From NCBI RefSeq assembly GCF_040448675.1, contig NZ_CP159289.1, positions 2,542,001 through 2,606,000 on the forward strand: 64,000 bases of DNA, written 5' to 3'. Under the pieces are notes generated by a model, which worked only from the letters and a program-made list of their open reading frames with translations, was not told the DNA's origin and searched no databases. The DNA comes from Dyadobacter sp. 676 (GTDB lineage: Bacteria > Bacteroidota > Bacteroidia > Cytophagales > Spirosomataceae). Numbering within the stretch: position 1 is the first letter of the stretch; each line of letters starts with the position of its first letter. The position numbers were made by a program, and so were the translations under genes. Shown here piece by piece: positions 63,263 through 64,000 of this stretch.

Positions 63263-64000
63263 TTAGTTTTCGCTATCGCTCACGTCTAGCTTCTCTGCTT
63301 TGTTCAATGCGAGCGACAATGTGATACGCAATGTTTGTGCCAGCGGGCTTCCCTGAGTAGTCGGGAACATGTATGCGAAGTCGACGGCATATTGATCCGC
63401 GAAACGAATACCCGCACCGGCGGTAAAAAAGCGACGGTCGCCTTTGTTTTTATTTTCCCCGAAATAACCCGCTCTCAAAGCGAAGATATTGTTATACCAG
63501 TATTCGAGCCCCGTTGCGATAGCCACCTCCTGGATTTCCTCCTTGAACCCGTCCGGAGCATCGGAGAAAGAACCGAACACGCCTTTCAGCAATGGTTTGG
63601 TATTGATATTGGTCTTACCATCGGGAGTCGGCACCATGAGTTTGCTGAAATCGATGATGAAATTGAAACGGTTCCTTCCGTCACCTGTGTAGGACAATCC
63701 GGTACCGATTTTCAGGGTAGTCGGGATAAAGTTTTCGGTTTCCGAGCCCGAACCGTAGTTGATCTTACCGCCGAGGTTGGAAAGTACCGCACCCAGCGAC
63801 CATACCAACTCGCTGCCGGTATCTTCGTTCTTGAATTCCTTTTTATAGTAAGCGCTGATATCGCCCGCAGCCACACGGGCAGGGCTCAAAGAAACGTTGT
63901 TTACCACCGCATTTCCGGCCAGGTTCGAGGAGATGTACTTCAACGTCAACCCCATCGAGAAGTTTCTTCCCAGCTGGCGCGAGTATGTTCCGTTTATTGC
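63263..64000 (-). CDS. porV: Type IX secretion outer membrane protein PorV (partial)
   Basis: The minus-strand frame is open to the end of the window; 245 residues are visible and the N-terminus lies beyond 64000. The visible barrel begins 'AINGTYSRQLGRNFSMGLTLKYI', continues with 'RAGYFGENKNKGDRRFFTAGAGIRFADQYAVDFAYMFP' and ends 'LRITLSLALNKAEKLDVSDSEN'. PorV is a lipid-interacting outer membrane shuttle that delivers T9SS cargo with PorU. PorU usually lies immediately upstream, which would be outside this window. Confidence 0.85.
   Translation of the reverse strand, partial: AINGTYSRQLGRNFSMGLTLKYISSNLAGNAVVNNVSLSPARVAAGDISAYYKKEFKNEDTGSELVWSLGAVLSNLGGKINYGSGSETENFIPTTLKIGTGLSYTGDGRNRFNFIIDFSKLMVPTPDGKTNINTKPLLKGVFGSFSDAPDGFKEEIQEVAIATGLEYWYNNIFALRAGYFGENKNKGDRRFFTAGAGIRFADQYAVDFAYMFPTTQGSPLAQTLRITLSLALNKAEKLDVSDSEN

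Noticed and set aside
1..64000. tRNA, rRNA and other structured RNA genes
   Set aside because: None was recognised by eye; short or diverged RNA genes could be missed without a covariance search.

Overview
The window looks like chromosome from a Bacteroidota bacterium of the Cytophagales, most like Dyadobacter and its relatives. Four lines of evidence support this. There are several SusC/SusD outer-membrane uptake pairs. Some secreted proteins carry type IX secretion C-terminal domains, and a PorV-like gene is present. A few genes have TAnnTTTG-type -7 promoter boxes. Base composition is near 50% G+C. The genus is inferred from these traits and from no database search. No rRNA, tRNA, CRISPR array or prophage was recognised.

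Layout. 1-1774: the end of a Gfo/Idh/MocA dehydrogenase gene, then ten copies of a 13-bp palindrome at about 55-bp spacing, ending at a Y1 (IS200/RAYT-like) transposase. 1822-5568: a large lipoprotein fusing ThuA, a sugar-dehydrogenase propeller, CARDB and a cupredoxin. 5845-13827: a polysaccharide-utilisation locus (SusC, SusD, DUF3823, GH43 arabinanase-like enzyme, AraC regulator). 13910-20503: a fused hydantoinase/5-oxoprolinase, an NRAMP-like transporter without the metal motifs, and a frameshifted GH30 glycosidase. 20806-21616: an ArsR regulator overlapping an SRPBCC protein.

21715-28755, minus strand: a trans-4-hydroxyproline catabolic cluster (deaminase, 2-oxoglutarate semialdehyde dehydrogenase, epimerase, D-hydroxyproline dehydrogenase, permease). 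Its spacers are filled with inverted repeats, and a second palindrome array interrupts it. 28865-32860: two tandem DUF3857/transglutaminase-like proteins. 33078-34169: a second Gfo/Idh/MocA enzyme. 34236-36180: a decayed SusC/SusD pair, followed at 36802-44932 by an intact SusC/SusD pair, a secreted SASA-type esterase and a propeller lipoprotein. A 14-bp LacI-type palindrome lies upstream of this intact pair.

44988-55583: mostly housekeeping and envelope genes (AIM24-like protein, gltX, RidA, acyl-CoA thioesterase, a beta-barrel protein, a PadR-PspC-DUF2807 envelope-stress-like cluster, dihydrofolate reductase). 55630-64000: a C25 gingipain-like peptidase, DUF4290 with murA, a DUF1080 protein, a photolyase remnant, a non-catalytic M16 peptidase homologue and a partial porV.

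Four otherwise intact genes each carry one single-base frameshift, and two of these are in G tracts (G7 and G6). They may be sequencing errors, recent mutations or slippage switches; the sequence alone cannot decide. No clearly new defence or mobile system was found. The most interesting signals are the transposase-linked palindrome arrays, the decayed SusCD pair, the cupredoxin fusion and the unusual NRAMP/oxoprolinase pair.
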